A stretch of DNA of 64,000 bases, taken from contig NZ_VOSL01000147.1 in the NCBI RefSeq assembly GCF_007997005.1, positions 31,568 to 95,567 of the forward strand. Reading direction: 5' to 3'. Each line of letters starts with the position of its first letter. Positions within the stretch are counted from its first letter, which is position 1. A program made the translations under genes and the position numbers. This DNA is from Lujinxingia vulgaris. Lineage in GTDB: Bacteria; Myxococcota_A; Bradymonadia; Bradymonadales; Bradymonadaceae. Below are positions 34,057 through 43,167 of this stretch, one piece after another. The notes beneath the pieces were generated by a model, which did no database searches, was not told where the DNA came from, and saw nothing but the letters and a program-made list of their open reading frames with translations.

Positions 34057-35259
34057 GTGAGACTGAGCCTGAAGAGACCCACCCACGCCGCCGCCCGACA
34101 GATGTGTACGATGGTGGGAGCCCTCTTAATGGGGCTGCTCGGCGCCGCAGGCTGCGTGGCCTCCGAGCAGGGGCCGGCTCCAAACAGTGAAGCGGGTCAT
34201 CTTTTTGTGGATCTCAACACGCCGCTGGCCGCCGGGTGGGATGCCACGATCCTGGTGCTCGGACCGACCAACGGTGAGCAGATCTGCGATGAGACGATCG
34301 GCTGCTACCCCGACCACCGCGCGCTGGAGGCGCACGACATCTCCCTGAGTGGCGACGAGGGCGTGGTGGAGGTGGTGGGTTTTGAAGAGGTGGAGCTGAT
34401 GGGGGTGGCCGGGGCGCGGGTGGCCTTAAAGGCCCTGCAGCCCGGGCGCGCCCGCGTGGAGCTCGTCTTTGATGTGGAAGGCCTGGAGCCCCCGCCTGAG
34501 AGCGACGCGGATGGCGAGGCGGACCCTGACGACGAGCCACATTTTGTGGACGCGTTCGAGGTGGAGGTTCGTGACGTGCAGCGCGTGGAGCTGCGTCGGG
34601 TGACCGGGGGCGTCGACCCGCAGGGGCGCTACGGGAGCTGCCCGGCCACCGGCGCCGGGGCCTATGTGTTTGACGATCCCGGCGAGCTTGCCATCACCGT
34701 CGAGCAGCGAAAACTCGACGCGGAGGGCCAACTTCTTCGCGGTTCCGGTCAGTTCGCGTTTGAGGTGGATCCGCCCGAGGCGATGGCGCTTTTTGATGGC
34801 GAGGAGAGCCTGCATCAGATTCGGCTGGAGCCGGCTCAGAGTGGGGTGATCGCGCTCAACGACGAGGAGGGCCAGCCGCTGATGAGCTTTCGTCTCGGAG
34901 GCCCGGAGGCGGTTGACGGAGCCCAGCCGCGCGTCATTGAGGTGACCAGCGAGGGCCAGCGCGGGTTTGCCGTCAACCGCATGGAGCAGGGACGATTTTA
35001 TGAGCTTCAGCTCGGGCCGACCCTGGGGCAGGCGCCGCTCTGCGGGGGCGACGCCGTGGTCCAGAAGCAGGTGATGACCCCGGCGACCTGTGAGTTCCCC
35101 ACCGCGCCCACGGCCAACTCCGTGCAGCTTGTGCGGGCGATCAACCCGGGGGAGTGCTGGGTGCGTTTCGTCTCACCCCAGGCCAACGGCGGTCGCGGCA
35201 TCGCGGTGGATTTTCAGCTGGACGTGGACCCCGGCACCCCGACGCAGCCCGGCCTCTAA
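34057..35259 (+). CDS. Hypothetical lipoprotein, beta-rich
   Basis: The 400-residue product starts at GTG after CGGAG and has a lipobox (LLGAAGC, Cys about 33). The body is beta-rich and acidic in one linker (PESDADGEADPDDE, near residue 150), which divides two predicted immunoglobulin-like or beta-sandwich domains. The second half contains four cysteines including SCPATG and NPGECWVRFVSP. No domain was recognised. It is divergently oriented from the lysyl-oxidase-like gene with a 164-bp gap that could hold both promoters, which hints at a common envelope function. Confidence 0.68.
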   Translation: MRLSLKRPTHAAARQMCTMVGALLMGLLGAAGCVASEQGPAPNSEAGHLFVDLNTPLAAGWDATILVLGPTNGEQICDETIGCYPDHRALEAHDISLSGDEGVVEVVGFEEVELMGVAGARVALKALQPGRARVELVFDVEGLEPPPESDADGEADPDDEPHFVDAFEVEVRDVQRVELRRVTGGVDPQGRYGSCPATGAGAYVFDDPGELAITVEQRKLDAEGQLLRGSGQFAFEVDPPEAMALFDGEESLHQIRLEPAQSGVIALNDEEGQPLMSFRLGGPEAVDGAQPRVIEVTSEGQRGFAVNRMEQGRFYELQLGPTLGQAPLCGGDAVVQKQVMTPATCEFPTAPTANSVQLVRAINPGECWVRFVSPQANGGRGIAVDFQLDVDPGTPTQPGL

Positions 35260-35312
35260 GGGCGCGGCCGGCGTCAGGGCGGCGATGGCTTCCGACAGTG
35301 CCTTTCGGCCGC

Positions 35313-36587
35313 TCACTCGTGGCGATCGAAGATGAGCTGGTCACTCAAGGGATCTTCGCCGTTGAGCATCGCTTCATACGTGGTGTCTCCGTCGAGATGC
35401 AGGCGCAAAAAGGCCATGCTGTAGGCGTTGATGACCAGGTAGGCCTCTTCATAGCCCATGTTGGTGGCGCTGCAGCCGTCTTCCTGGAAGTCATCGACGG
35501 CGCCTCCGAGAAGTTCGCAGAGGTTGGAGAAGGTGAAGTGGCCGCCGTTGGCGATGTCGATGCGGCGATGCTGTACACCCTCCATCGCCTCCCAGAGAGG
35601 ATCGCCTTCGCGCTCATTGGGCAGCGTCAGGTCACGTCCGGCGGTCCACATCAGGGTGGGGATCTCGATGGCGGAGGTGCCCGGCACATACACTTCGGCG
35701 CCGGCCGGGGTCATGGGGATGGAGGCTTTGAAACGCGCATCGAGGAAGCCCTCGTCGAAGATGGCGTTCTCATCGTTTTCGAAGATCTCGCAGATGCGGT
35801 CGCTGATCGTGTCGTCGGCGCAGCCGGTGGTGACGGCTTCCATATCAAGCGTCGCTCCGGTGTTGGCCAGTGTGGTGAAGCCGCCGAGGCTGTGGCCGCT
35901 GATGGCGATCTTCGATGGCGAGATCTTGCCGTAGAGGGCGTGATCCTCGGGGAGCGCCTCGACCCAGTCCAGGATCGCGCTGACGTCCTGAGGGCGATAG
36001 ACGGTTGACTCCAGCCGTACCGCACCGCCGGTGTCTCCAAATGTGTTGCCCTTATGATCCGGCGCGATCACGACGTAGCCGTGGCTGGTGAGGTACTCGG
36101 CAAAGAAATAGCTCTGCACGCTGAAGCTGCCGTTGCCGTGGGAGAAGACCATCAGCGGCGCAGGCTCCTCCTCGTCGATGGCCGGCGCAGGCTCGCGAAG
36201 CACGCCCGGAGCGTTGATGGAGTTGAGGTAGCGCGCCGGTCGCCCCTCGGAGTCGAGGGTGGGGTACCAGATGGAGATGAAGATCTCGCGCTCCTCCTCG
36301 CCATCGCCACGCGGGAGGTAGCTGATTTTGGTGTAGGAGTAGCCGGGGCGGAAATGTCCCCGCTCCTCAAGCGGCCAGGGCCGCTCGGGGAGCGCGTCCA
36401 GGGGATCGGCGTCCGCATCGTCACCGGCGTCCGACGCGTCGACATCGCCGGAGTCGGCGTCGGCGACGAGTTCGACGTCAGGAGTGCCCGCGTCGGGGCT
36501 CTCGGTGGCCGGATCGTCGCCGCAGGCGACGACAAGAAGGCTGGCAAGCCCGGCCAGAGCCAGGCGAACACGACTGGGGCTGCGCAT
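35313..36587 (-). CDS. Lipoprotein alpha/beta hydrolase (dienelactone-hydrolase/PAF-acetylhydrolase-like)
   Basis: The 424-residue lipoprotein (lipobox VVAC, Cys22) has an Asp-rich linker (SGDVDASDAGDDADADP, about 45-65) and then an alpha/beta-hydrolase domain. It has an oxyanion segment FSHGNG, the nucleophile elbow GHSLGG, an acid in AGRDLTLP and a histidine in NGGHFTFSN. The domain resembles secreted dienelactone-hydrolase-like esterases and plasma PAF acetylhydrolases; substrate unknown. The start follows GAAGGACACC. It probably sits outside the cell or in the periplasm. It is 10 bp from the acyl-CoA-binding-protein gene, same strand. Confidence 0.82.
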   Translation of the reverse strand: MRSPSRVRLALAGLASLLVVACGDDPATESPDAGTPDVELVADADSGDVDASDAGDDADADPLDALPERPWPLEERGHFRPGYSYTKISYLPRGDGEEEREIFISIWYPTLDSEGRPARYLNSINAPGVLREPAPAIDEEEPAPLMVFSHGNGSFSVQSYFFAEYLTSHGYVVIAPDHKGNTFGDTGGAVRLESTVYRPQDVSAILDWVEALPEDHALYGKISPSKIAISGHSLGGFTTLANTGATLDMEAVTTGCADDTISDRICEIFENDENAIFDEGFLDARFKASIPMTPAGAEVYVPGTSAIEIPTLMWTAGRDLTLPNEREGDPLWEAMEGVQHRRIDIANGGHFTFSNLCELLGGAVDDFQEDGCSATNMGYEEAYLVINAYSMAFLRLHLDGDTTYEAMLNGEDPLSDQLIFDRHE

Positions 36588-36597
36588 CGGGTGTCCT

Positions 36598-36855
36598 TCA
36601 GGCGTTGACCAGAGAGTTGACGAGCTTGATGTAGGCCTCTTTGGCCGCGTCTTGCGACATGCCCTTTTTCTGAGCCCAGGCGTCGAACTTGGCCCGCTCG
36701 CGAATCTTTAAGCGGGAGGGTTGTTTGCCTTCGACGTCGCCGGCGGTGGCCTGCTTAAAGAGGGCATAGAGATCGAGCAGCGTGGCGTTGTCCGGCGTGC
36801 TGCCCAGCGTTTGCACCCGGCGAGTGGCGGATTCGAAGTCGTTTTGGAGGCTCAT
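36598..36855 (-). CDS. Acyl-CoA-binding protein
   Basis: The 85-residue soluble protein matches the acyl-CoA-binding protein family over its full length, with the signature YALFKQATAGDVEGKQPS and KFDAWAQKKGMSQDAAKEAYI. ACBPs bind medium- and long-chain acyl-CoA esters in the cytosol and are common in eukaryotes but patchy in bacteria. A longer minus-strand ORF running to 37899 is an antisense shadow of the YheT-like gene. The ATG at 36855 starts the conserved four-helix fold (MSLQNDFESATRRV). The gene is upstream of the hydrolase gene on the same strand and divergent from the YheT-like gene. Confidence 0.9.
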   Translation of the reverse strand: MSLQNDFESATRRVQTLGSTPDNATLLDLYALFKQATAGDVEGKQPSRLKIRERAKFDAWAQKKGMSQDAAKEAYIKLVNSLVNA

Positions 36856-36996
36856 TCTGGCTCGACCCTGGGAGGAGGTTGGGGTAGTAGGAGCCTTCAA
36901 ACTACCAGAGCTGAACGAAGCGGCAAGGCGCAAGCGCGGGCCCGGGCCTGGCTGTGCGCGTCCGCAGATACCTAATCTTAAAAAAGGACAGGATCG

Positions 36997-37983
36997 ATGA
37001 AGATGCGAAACCCGCTGGAACGACTGCCCGACAGCGCCGCGCTCCGAGAGCGCCTGGGAGGGCACCTGCAGACGATCGCTCCGGCGCTCCGCCATGACTG
37101 GTTGCCGCGTAAGGCCCCCCGGGCGAGCCTCTGGCGCACGCGGGTGGCCGACGGCCGCGGTGGTGAGGTGACGCTCAGCGGGATGTTCGCCGATGTGCCC
37201 GGCGTCAGCGATCTTGTGGTGGTGGTGCACGGGCTGGGAGGCTCGGTGGATCGCGGCTACTGCGTGGAGGCCGCCCGCGCCGCGCAGCGCGCCGGGCTGC
37301 CCTGTCTGCGTCTGGCGATGCGCGGCGCCGACGGGCTTGGCGAGGATATGCACCACGCCGGCCTCACCGACGATCTGCGCGCGGTGCTCCAGCAGCCTTT
37401 TTTTGAGCGCTTTGAGCGCATCGCGCTCCTGGGCTACTCCATGGGAGGTCATGTCTGCCTCAAAGCGGTTGCCGAGGGCGTGGGGCCGAAGGTTCAGGCC
37501 GTGGCCGCCGTCTGCCCGCCCCTGGACCTGGGGGCCACCCAGCGCTGTCTGGATGCGCCGGGGAACCTGATCTATCGGCATCATCTGCTCAGCGGGCTCA
37601 ACGCCATGTATGCGGGCATCGCCGAGCGCGGATCGGTGCCCACGCCGCCGCAGCGGGTGCGCCTGGCGACCACGATCCGCGAGTGGGACCAGCTCACCGT
37701 GGTGCCGCGATTCGGGTTTCGCGACGTCGACGATTATTATCGCTCGCAGTCGGTGGGCCCGCTGCTCAAGACCCTGGAGGTCCCGACGCTTGTGGTGGCC
37801 AGCCCCGGCGATCCGATGATTCCCGCCGACTCGCTGCGCGGTCCGCTGGTGAGCGCGGCGACCCGCGTCGAGGCGCGCTGGATCGCCGGCGGGGGGCATG
37901 TCTTCTTTCGGTCCGATGTCGATCTGGGCTTCGGCGGGGAGCCGGGGTTGGAGGCGCAGATCTTGAGCTGGTGCTTCCGCTGA
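36997..37983 (+). CDS. YheT-family alpha/beta hydrolase
   Basis: The 328-residue cytosolic protein has the YheT/EMB8-like features. The N-terminal GGHLQTI precedes VVVHGLGGSVDRGYC, the nucleophile elbow GYSMGG, the acid near SPGDPMIP, and the base in GGGHVFF. Family members are carboxylesterase-like; some act on lipids. A divergent 141-bp gap with the acyl-CoA-binding-protein gene suggests shared regulation, and the pairing with an acyl-CoA binder hints at lipid ester metabolism. The start at 36997 follows AAGGACAGG. It converges on rho with a hairpin between. Confidence 0.85.
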   Translation: MKMRNPLERLPDSAALRERLGGHLQTIAPALRHDWLPRKAPRASLWRTRVADGRGGEVTLSGMFADVPGVSDLVVVVHGLGGSVDRGYCVEAARAAQRAGLPCLRLAMRGADGLGEDMHHAGLTDDLRAVLQQPFFERFERIALLGYSMGGHVCLKAVAEGVGPKVQAVAAVCPPLDLGATQRCLDAPGNLIYRHHLLSGLNAMYAGIAERGSVPTPPQRVRLATTIREWDQLTVVPRFGFRDVDDYYRSQSVGPLLKTLEVPTLVVASPGDPMIPADSLRGPLVSAATRVEARWIAGGGHVFFRSDVDLGFGGEPGLEAQILSWCFR

Positions 37984-38031
37984 GCTGCCGTGACCCTGAC
38001 GCTTCCAGGCGGCAGTTCATCCCAAAACGAC

Positions 38032-38064
38032 AAAAGCACGCCCCCGGAAAAAGGGGCGCGCTTT
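38032..38064. terminator. Probable bidirectional hairpin terminator
   Basis: AAAAGCACGCCCC-CGGAAAAA-GGGGCGCGCTTT pairs along its length with one mismatch. Short A and T runs flank it. It lies between the convergent YheT-like gene and rho. Confidence 0.6.
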
Positions 38065-38103
38065 CAGGGTGCCTGTAAGCTCTGAGCCGGTCCGGCGCGT
38101 AGC

Positions 38104-39051
38104 TTAAAGCTGGGGGATGGAGCGCAAAAAGTTCTGATTGTTTTTGGAGTCATGCAGCCGCTTGATCATCCACTGCATGCCCTCCACCGGGCTCTGGTCC
38201 ATGAGGCGACGGCGCAGAAGCGGGGTCTGCTTGCGCTCGAGCTCATCGAGCATCATCTCCTCGCGGCGGGTGCCGCTGCTGGCGATGTCGATGGCCGGGA
38301 AGACCCGTCGCAGCACGAGCTCCTCATCGAGCAAAAGCTCCATGTTGCCCGTGCCCTTGAACTCCTGGAAGATCACCTCGTCCATGCGACTGCCCGTCTC
38401 GATCAGCGCGGTGCCGATGATCGTGAGGCTGCCGCCGCCCTCCAGGTTGCGGGCCGCACCGAAGAGCTGGCGGGGGATATCGAGCGCGCCGGCGGAGACA
38501 CCACCGCTTAAGGTGCGCCCGCCCGAGCCGGTGTGCTCGACGTTGTAGGCGCGCGCCAGACGGGTGATGGAGTCGAGCAGGATGAGCACATCCTTGCCTT
38601 CCAGCACTTTCTCCAGGGCGATGGTGAACGCCTTCTCCGCCACCTTGATGTGGTTGCTCGAGGAGCGATCGGAGGTTGAGGCGTGCACGTCGAAGGGCAT
38701 CTTCCGACGAAAGTCGGTGGCCTCTTCGGGGCGCTCGTCGATGAGGACGGCGAGCTGGAAGATGTCGGGGTGGTTCTTGTGGACGGCTTTTCCGATCGTC
38801 TTGAGGATCGTGGTTTTGCCGGCCTTGGGCGGGCTTGTGATCAGGCAGCGCTGACCCCGGGAGATCGGGGTGAACATGTCCATGATCCGCCCGATGTACT
38901 CGTAGCGGTCGGTCTCCAGCCGGATGCGCTCTTTGGGCTGGATGGGGGTGTAGTCGGAGAGCTTCGCGGTCAGCGTAGCCAGGTCGACTTTGGGCTTGGA
39001 GCTCTGGCGATTGCCGCTGCGGCGGCGACCGCGGCTGCGATTTCTACTCAT
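38104..39051 (-). CDS. rho: Transcription termination factor Rho lacking the N-terminal RNA-binding domain
   Basis: The 315-residue product holds the complete RecA-type ATPase of Rho. Motifs are Walker A SPPKAGKT (about 74-80), Walker B LILLDSITRLARAYN, SGGRTLSGGV (Q/R-loop region), GSLTIIGTALIETGS, EEFKGTGNMEL and GTRREEMM. The first 40 residues are instead a short basic Ser/Arg/Asn segment. The E. coli protein is 419 residues, with an OB-fold primary RNA-binding domain at 48-118; about 104 residues equivalent to that are missing. The start at 39051 lacks a clear ribosome site; no upstream frame encodes the missing domain. It is cytosolic and may be a paralogue of a full-length rho elsewhere. 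Confidence 0.9.
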   Translation of the reverse strand: MSRNRSRGRRRSGNRQSSKPKVDLATLTAKLSDYTPIQPKERIRLETDRYEYIGRIMDMFTPISRGQRCLITSPPKAGKTTILKTIGKAVHKNHPDIFQLAVLIDERPEEATDFRRKMPFDVHASTSDRSSSNHIKVAEKAFTIALEKVLEGKDVLILLDSITRLARAYNVEHTGSGGRTLSGGVSAGALDIPRQLFGAARNLEGGGSLTIIGTALIETGSRMDEVIFQEFKGTGNMELLLDEELVLRRVFPAIDIASSGTRREEMMLDELERKQTPLLRRRLMDQSPVEGMQWMIKRLHDSKNNQNFLRSIPQL

Positions 39052-39186
39052 GACAGCATCGATGGGGTAGATTAAAGGAAGGGTCGAAAGAGTGCGTGGG
39101 CCCGGCGATTTATGGGGAAAGCTGCTCGACACGAGTGGAGCTGCAGGCGCGGGCGTACGAAGTCACGACTCCATAGTCAAGAGAAT

Positions 39187-40092
39187 ATGCACATGGCGCG
39201 CGAAATTGAAAACGAAAATTCACATGGCGGCCTGCATCCGGCGCTGCTGACGGTGAGCTGGCCGGACGGAAAGCGCTGGACGGCGGCGCTCTGGCAAAGC
39301 CAGGGGCGCGCCACGATGCGCGCGCTGCGCGGGTTGCTTCAGGCGCGCTATCTGGCGCATCTGAGCATGCCGCCCTCGGCCTACCTGGAGCAGGTCGAGG
39401 AGGCCGATATCCTCTCCTTCGATGTGGCCTGTTACAGCGAACTCAGCGAGAGCGATGAGGCCGGGTTGCGTGCGCTGGGCTTTGCGATGATCCCCGAGGC
39501 GCTCGACGCCGAGCAGCTCGAGCGCTTGAGTGTTTTTCGCAATGAGGCGCGTCGAAGCGGCGGGGGGACGGTCAGCGATCCGAGCTCGCTGTGGCGGCTC
39601 GGGTTCAGTCGGCCGGGTGGCATGCTGGAGGGGATGGTCAAGAGGGCGTGTGTGGCCAGCGCCCGGCGCCATGGCGAGCAGGTCTTTGGCGACCGTCCGG
39701 GCTGGCCGAGCAAGTGGCTGGTCGAGGAGCTGGGCCGCGTGATGCAGCTGGAGCTCGGGCCCAACGTGGAGGGCCTGGAGCGGCTCTGCGCGCTCTTAAT
39801 CGATGCTTCCCCGGGGGAGCTCGGCTGGGTGGAGCCGGTGGCCTTTCAGGCGATCTGCGACCTTCTGGCGGTGGTGCTTCAGGCCAGCGGCCGGGGGCAG
39901 GTCGAGTGGGCCTCAAGCCCGATGGATACGCTGAGCGGGCTTGCGCCGCCGCCGATGGCGCGGATTCGTCGCGCGGGCTCCTGGCGAGCGCTGGAGCTGG
40001 GGCGGGATGTGGCCTCCAGGCTCTTGCTTCCCTTCGAGCGTCAGCAGACTGGCGAGGCGCTCAAGGGGCTTCTGAGCACGTACCTGCGCTGA
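39187..40092 (+). CDS. Hypothetical protein, 301 aa
   Basis: A cytosolic protein without signal peptide or membrane helix. The start at 39187 follows AAGAG and a second in-frame ATG lies two codons later; the ORF upstream is antisense to the rho leader. It is mostly helical with conserved-looking AGLRALGFAMIPEALDAEQL and LDASPGELGWVEPVAFQ blocks. I do not recognise a family. It is divergently transcribed from rho over about 135 bp and stands before a separate operon. Codon use resembles its neighbours, so it is likely to be real. Confidence 0.55.
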   Translation: MHMAREIENENSHGGLHPALLTVSWPDGKRWTAALWQSQGRATMRALRGLLQARYLAHLSMPPSAYLEQVEEADILSFDVACYSELSESDEAGLRALGFAMIPEALDAEQLERLSVFRNEARRSGGGTVSDPSSLWRLGFSRPGGMLEGMVKRACVASARRHGEQVFGDRPGWPSKWLVEELGRVMQLELGPNVEGLERLCALLIDASPGELGWVEPVAFQAICDLLAVVLQASGRGQVEWASSPMDTLSGLAPPPMARIRRAGSWRALELGRDVASRLLLPFERQQTGEALKGLLSTYLR

Positions 40093-40214
40093 GGCGCGGC
40101 GTTGTCTCGCTGCGTTGAGGGGTTAGCTTCAGAGGTGGAGAGGTCGCAGGGGCGCGCGCAGGGTGTGGCGTCGTCAGCTGCTGCGATCGGATACCACACA
40201 AGAAGGGGGAAAGG

Positions 40215-41111
40215 ATGGCGAGCCTCAAGGGCAGGTGCGCCTCTCTGCGGGTCCATTCGACGTGGACCGGGCGGGGGCTGGCGCTGCTGATCGCGCTCGG
40301 ATACTGGTGTGTTGCCGGGTGGGCGCATAGCGCGGAGCCGCAGGCGGGGGCAAACGAGGATCGCAGGGTGGAGGAGCGTGGCGAGCTCCTGCTCTTCAGC
40401 GGCATCGAGCAGATGGGAAACCGCGACGCCACCGGCTCGCCGCTGGCGTACCGAGGCCAGGCCTATCCGCTGATGCTGCGCTGGGGGCGAAGCGCGCCCC
40501 GGTGGAGCCGCGCGCTGGAGCTGGGCGGGTTTACGCCGGGGCTCAACGGGGGGCGGCTTAGCTCGGCGATCGATGATGGCCAGGGCCATTGGGCCAACGC
40601 GAGTTTTGTGGACGCGTCCTTTCAGTGGCGTTTCGCCTTGTTCAACCGCGGCGGTCGCCGTCTGGAGCTTGGTCCCCGCTTGAGTCATTGGACGATGTAC
40701 CGCTCCTACCAGTACGACCCGGCGCAGATCGGCTCGGTGGAGGTCTGGGAGGCCTTTGTCTCGCTGGATGCGTCGGCCGGTCTTCGTCAGGCGCTGGGGG
40801 GCTGGGGAGAGCTGCATCTTGGCATCAACGTACCCCTGGGGGGCTATCTGATGCGCCCCAGCTACGCGGTGCGTGGGGACGAGCGGGTGCGCCTGGTCCA
40901 GGAGCGCTGGCGGGCGGTGACCGATGGCCGCTTTGCCAGCTGGGGCAGCTTCCGCATGGTGCAGACCCGCGCCGAGCTGTGGTGGACACCGGGCAAGTAC
41001 CTGGGCGTGGTAGCCGCGTACCGGGGCGGGGCGTTCAGCTACGATCTGCCGCTCGATACCCGTACCTACAGCCATCGTTTCAGTCTGGGGTTGGGGCTGC
41101 TCTACAGGTAG
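40215..41111 (+). CDS. Hypothetical exported beta-rich protein
   Basis: The 298-residue product has an N-terminal hydrophobic segment (ALLIALGYWCVAGWAHSA) that works as a signal peptide. The mature part is dominated by alternating strands with aromatic and Gly residues (GVVAAYRGGAFSYDLPLD, YSHRFSLGLGLLYR at the very end), typical of a beta barrel of the outer membrane. No family recognised. A GAAGGGGGAAAGG ribosome site precedes the ATG. It lies 47 bp upstream of the S41 protease gene in the same direction, so the two may be co-expressed. Confidence 0.65.
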   Translation: MASLKGRCASLRVHSTWTGRGLALLIALGYWCVAGWAHSAEPQAGANEDRRVEERGELLLFSGIEQMGNRDATGSPLAYRGQAYPLMLRWGRSAPRWSRALELGGFTPGLNGGRLSSAIDDGQGHWANASFVDASFQWRFALFNRGGRRLELGPRLSHWTMYRSYQYDPAQIGSVEVWEAFVSLDASAGLRQALGGWGELHLGINVPLGGYLMRPSYAVRGDERVRLVQERWRAVTDGRFASWGSFRMVQTRAELWWTPGKYLGVVAAYRGGAFSYDLPLDTRTYSHRFSLGLGLLYR

Positions 41112-41158
41112 GTCCGAGAACGCGCGATGTAGCAGGTACCGACAACCGGGGGGATGCG

Positions 41159-42241
41159 ATGAAGACCAGAGCGCGAATGAGCGGGTGGTTTCGTGGGGTG
41201 CTTTTGGCGCTGCTGCTGATGATGGGCGGGTGCGGGGCATTTTTAGGGCCTGACCCGGCCAATACGCCCGAGAGCAACTTCGAGATCTTCTGGGAGTCCT
41301 TTGACCGTCACTACGCGCATTTCGTGCATAAGGATGTGGACTGGGACGAGGTCTACCGGCGCTACCGCCCGCGCGTGGACTCCCTGACCACCGACGAGGA
41401 ACTTCTGGAGATCTTTGGCGAGATGATCCGCTACCTGGAAGACGGCCACGTGTATGTCTCGGCCGGCGAGGTGGGGAGGGTGCAGAGTGACCTTCATCTG
41501 CGGGGCTCGCGCCGCAACTACGACCGCAACCTGATCAGCCGGCGCTACATCATGGGCACGGAGCTGAGCGCCGGAGAGGGGAACTTCCGCTACGGCTGGG
41601 CCGGTCACTCCCTGGGCTACGTGCACCTGGCGACGTTGAGCGGCGCCGAGGGCATTGGCGAGGATGTTCATGGCTGGATTGAAGATCTCGACGAGGTGCT
41701 GGCGTATTTTAAAGACGCCGAAGGGCTCGTGATCGATCTTCGAAACAACAGCGGGGGCCGGGCCTTTAACACCACCTTCGTTGCCAGTCGCTTTGCGACC
41801 GACACCCGCGACTTCGTGGTGACCCGCACCCGCAACGGGGCGCGCCACGACGCTTTCTCGTCACCCACGGTCTGGAAGGTCTCACCGGCGGGGCCGCGCC
41901 AATTTACAAAGCCGGTGGTCGTGCTCACCAACCGCTACAGCTTCAGCGCTGCGGAGTGGCTCACGCTGGCGCTTCGTCAGTACGATCACGTCACGCATAT
42001 CGGCACCAACAGCGGGGGAGGCCTGGCGATGTTTCTGCCGCGGGAGCTTCCCAATGGCTGGCATTACACCATCTCGGTGCAGGAGACCCGCGACGCCGAC
42101 GGGATCTTCTATGAGCGCGTGGGAGTGCCGCCGCATATCTATGTGGAGAACAGCCCGGATGACGTCAGCCAGAATCGCGACGCGATCCTGGAGCAGGCGC
42201 TCATTCACCTGCGAAAGCAGGCCGGGCTGCCCGCGCGCTGA
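41159..42241 (+). CDS. S41-family (tail-specific) protease lipoprotein
   Basis: The 360-residue lipoprotein (lipobox MMGGC, Cys25) has a helical N-terminal domain (about 35-110) and an S41 peptidase domain. The S41 part shows GYVHLATLSG, VIDLRNNSGG and the nucleophile region NRYSFSAAEW, where the Ser of SAAEW is expected to pair with a Lys. No PDZ domain was found between the two, so it differs from CtpA/Prc and resembles a tricorn- or interphotoreceptor-type member. Location is periplasmic or extracellular. The start follows CGGGGGGATGCG. A longer ORF upstream is in frame but overlaps the preceding gene. Confidence 0.8.
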   Translation: MKTRARMSGWFRGVLLALLLMMGGCGAFLGPDPANTPESNFEIFWESFDRHYAHFVHKDVDWDEVYRRYRPRVDSLTTDEELLEIFGEMIRYLEDGHVYVSAGEVGRVQSDLHLRGSRRNYDRNLISRRYIMGTELSAGEGNFRYGWAGHSLGYVHLATLSGAEGIGEDVHGWIEDLDEVLAYFKDAEGLVIDLRNNSGGRAFNTTFVASRFATDTRDFVVTRTRNGARHDAFSSPTVWKVSPAGPRQFTKPVVVLTNRYSFSAAEWLTLALRQYDHVTHIGTNSGGGLAMFLPRELPNGWHYTISVQETRDADGIFYERVGVPPHIYVENSPDDVSQNRDAILEQALIHLRKQAGLPAR

Positions 42242-42261
42242 GAGGCGATGGGGCCCCGGCC

Positions 42262-43113
42262 TCAGTCGGGGCTTCGCACTGAGACGCCCAGGCCCACCGC
42301 CCAGCCCGCTGCGCTGTTGCGCGAGAAGGGGGTCAGGTAGCCGTCGGCCTCCAAAGCGATGCGCTCGGTGAGGGGAACGAAGATCGACGGGCCCACCGTC
42401 AGGTAGCTCTTCGAGATGCGGTCGTCGCTCAGAGGGAAGACCGCCGAGGAGGTCAGCGCCACGGTGGCGGTATCAAAGAGGTTGTAGCCCACCTGGGCCA
42501 TGGTGACCAAACCATCGGAGAAGTCGCCCACCTCGGTACCATCAAAGGTCCAGGCGCTGCGATGCTGGTAGCCGACATCGGCGTAGAAGTAGACGCCCAG
42601 ATCATGGTGGCCGCCTCCGGCGGAGAGCCAGAGCGTCAGGTCGACCTGCTGGTCGCCGCGCGCAGGCGTAAGGTCACCGGGGGGGCGCCCGTAGAGGGGG
42701 AGTTTGGCCTCCAGCCTCACCGAGGTGGGCACCTTGAGGTTGAGCGGCGACGCCTGGATCGCCAGGTTCATATCGCCCGGGCCAAAGTCGGAGTAGCTCT
42801 GCGAGCCGAAGCGGTTTCGGGCATACGTCAGCGGGACATAGGTCTGCAGGTGCACGCCATCGAGCAGGCCCAGCTCGGCGTAGAGGTAGGTCGTGGCGCT
42901 GAAGTAGTCGACGCCGGTGACCAGAAAGCCCTCCGGCGTCCGGAAGGCGTTGGCCTGATAGGCCGACTCGCCGACTTTGACGTAGTAGTCGCCGCTGTCT
43001 TTGGTCCAGGGGCCTGCCAGCGCCTCGGGCATGGCCAGGGTGGAGACGAGTGACGAGACGAGAAGCGCCGCGCAGAGGGGCAGCGCGGCGCGGAGGCGAA
43101 GCGATTTGGGCAT
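42262..43113 (-). CDS. Probable outer-membrane beta-barrel protein
   Basis: The 283-residue product has a signal peptide (TLAMPEALA) and a mature part of alternating strands with repeated Tyr/Gly/Phe motifs (GDYYVKVGESAYQANAF, TYLYAELGLLDGVHLQTYVPL, VYFYADVGYQHRSAW). It is reminiscent of the phenol-degradation meta-pathway transporter-like barrel family, but that is only a resemblance. It ends 20 bp from the S41 protease stop, convergent. Upstream, its start lies 54 bp from the end of the amidohydrolase gene on the same strand. Confidence 0.68.
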   Translation of the reverse strand: MPKSLRLRAALPLCAALLVSSLVSTLAMPEALAGPWTKDSGDYYVKVGESAYQANAFRTPEGFLVTGVDYFSATTYLYAELGLLDGVHLQTYVPLTYARNRFGSQSYSDFGPGDMNLAIQASPLNLKVPTSVRLEAKLPLYGRPPGDLTPARGDQQVDLTLWLSAGGGHHDLGVYFYADVGYQHRSAWTFDGTEVGDFSDGLVTMAQVGYNLFDTATVALTSSAVFPLSDDRISKSYLTVGPSIFVPLTERIALEADGYLTPFSRNSAAGWAVGLGVSVRSPD

Positions 43114-43167
43114 GATTCTACGGCTCAGTCTGGCCGAGGATCATCCATCGCAATCTCGGCCGAAAAA

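Noticed and set aside
39052..39186. A frameshifted Rho RNA-binding domain upstream of the Rho core
   Set aside because: All three frames were read on the minus strand and none encodes an OB-fold-like segment. The basic tail is directly joined to the ATPase linker.
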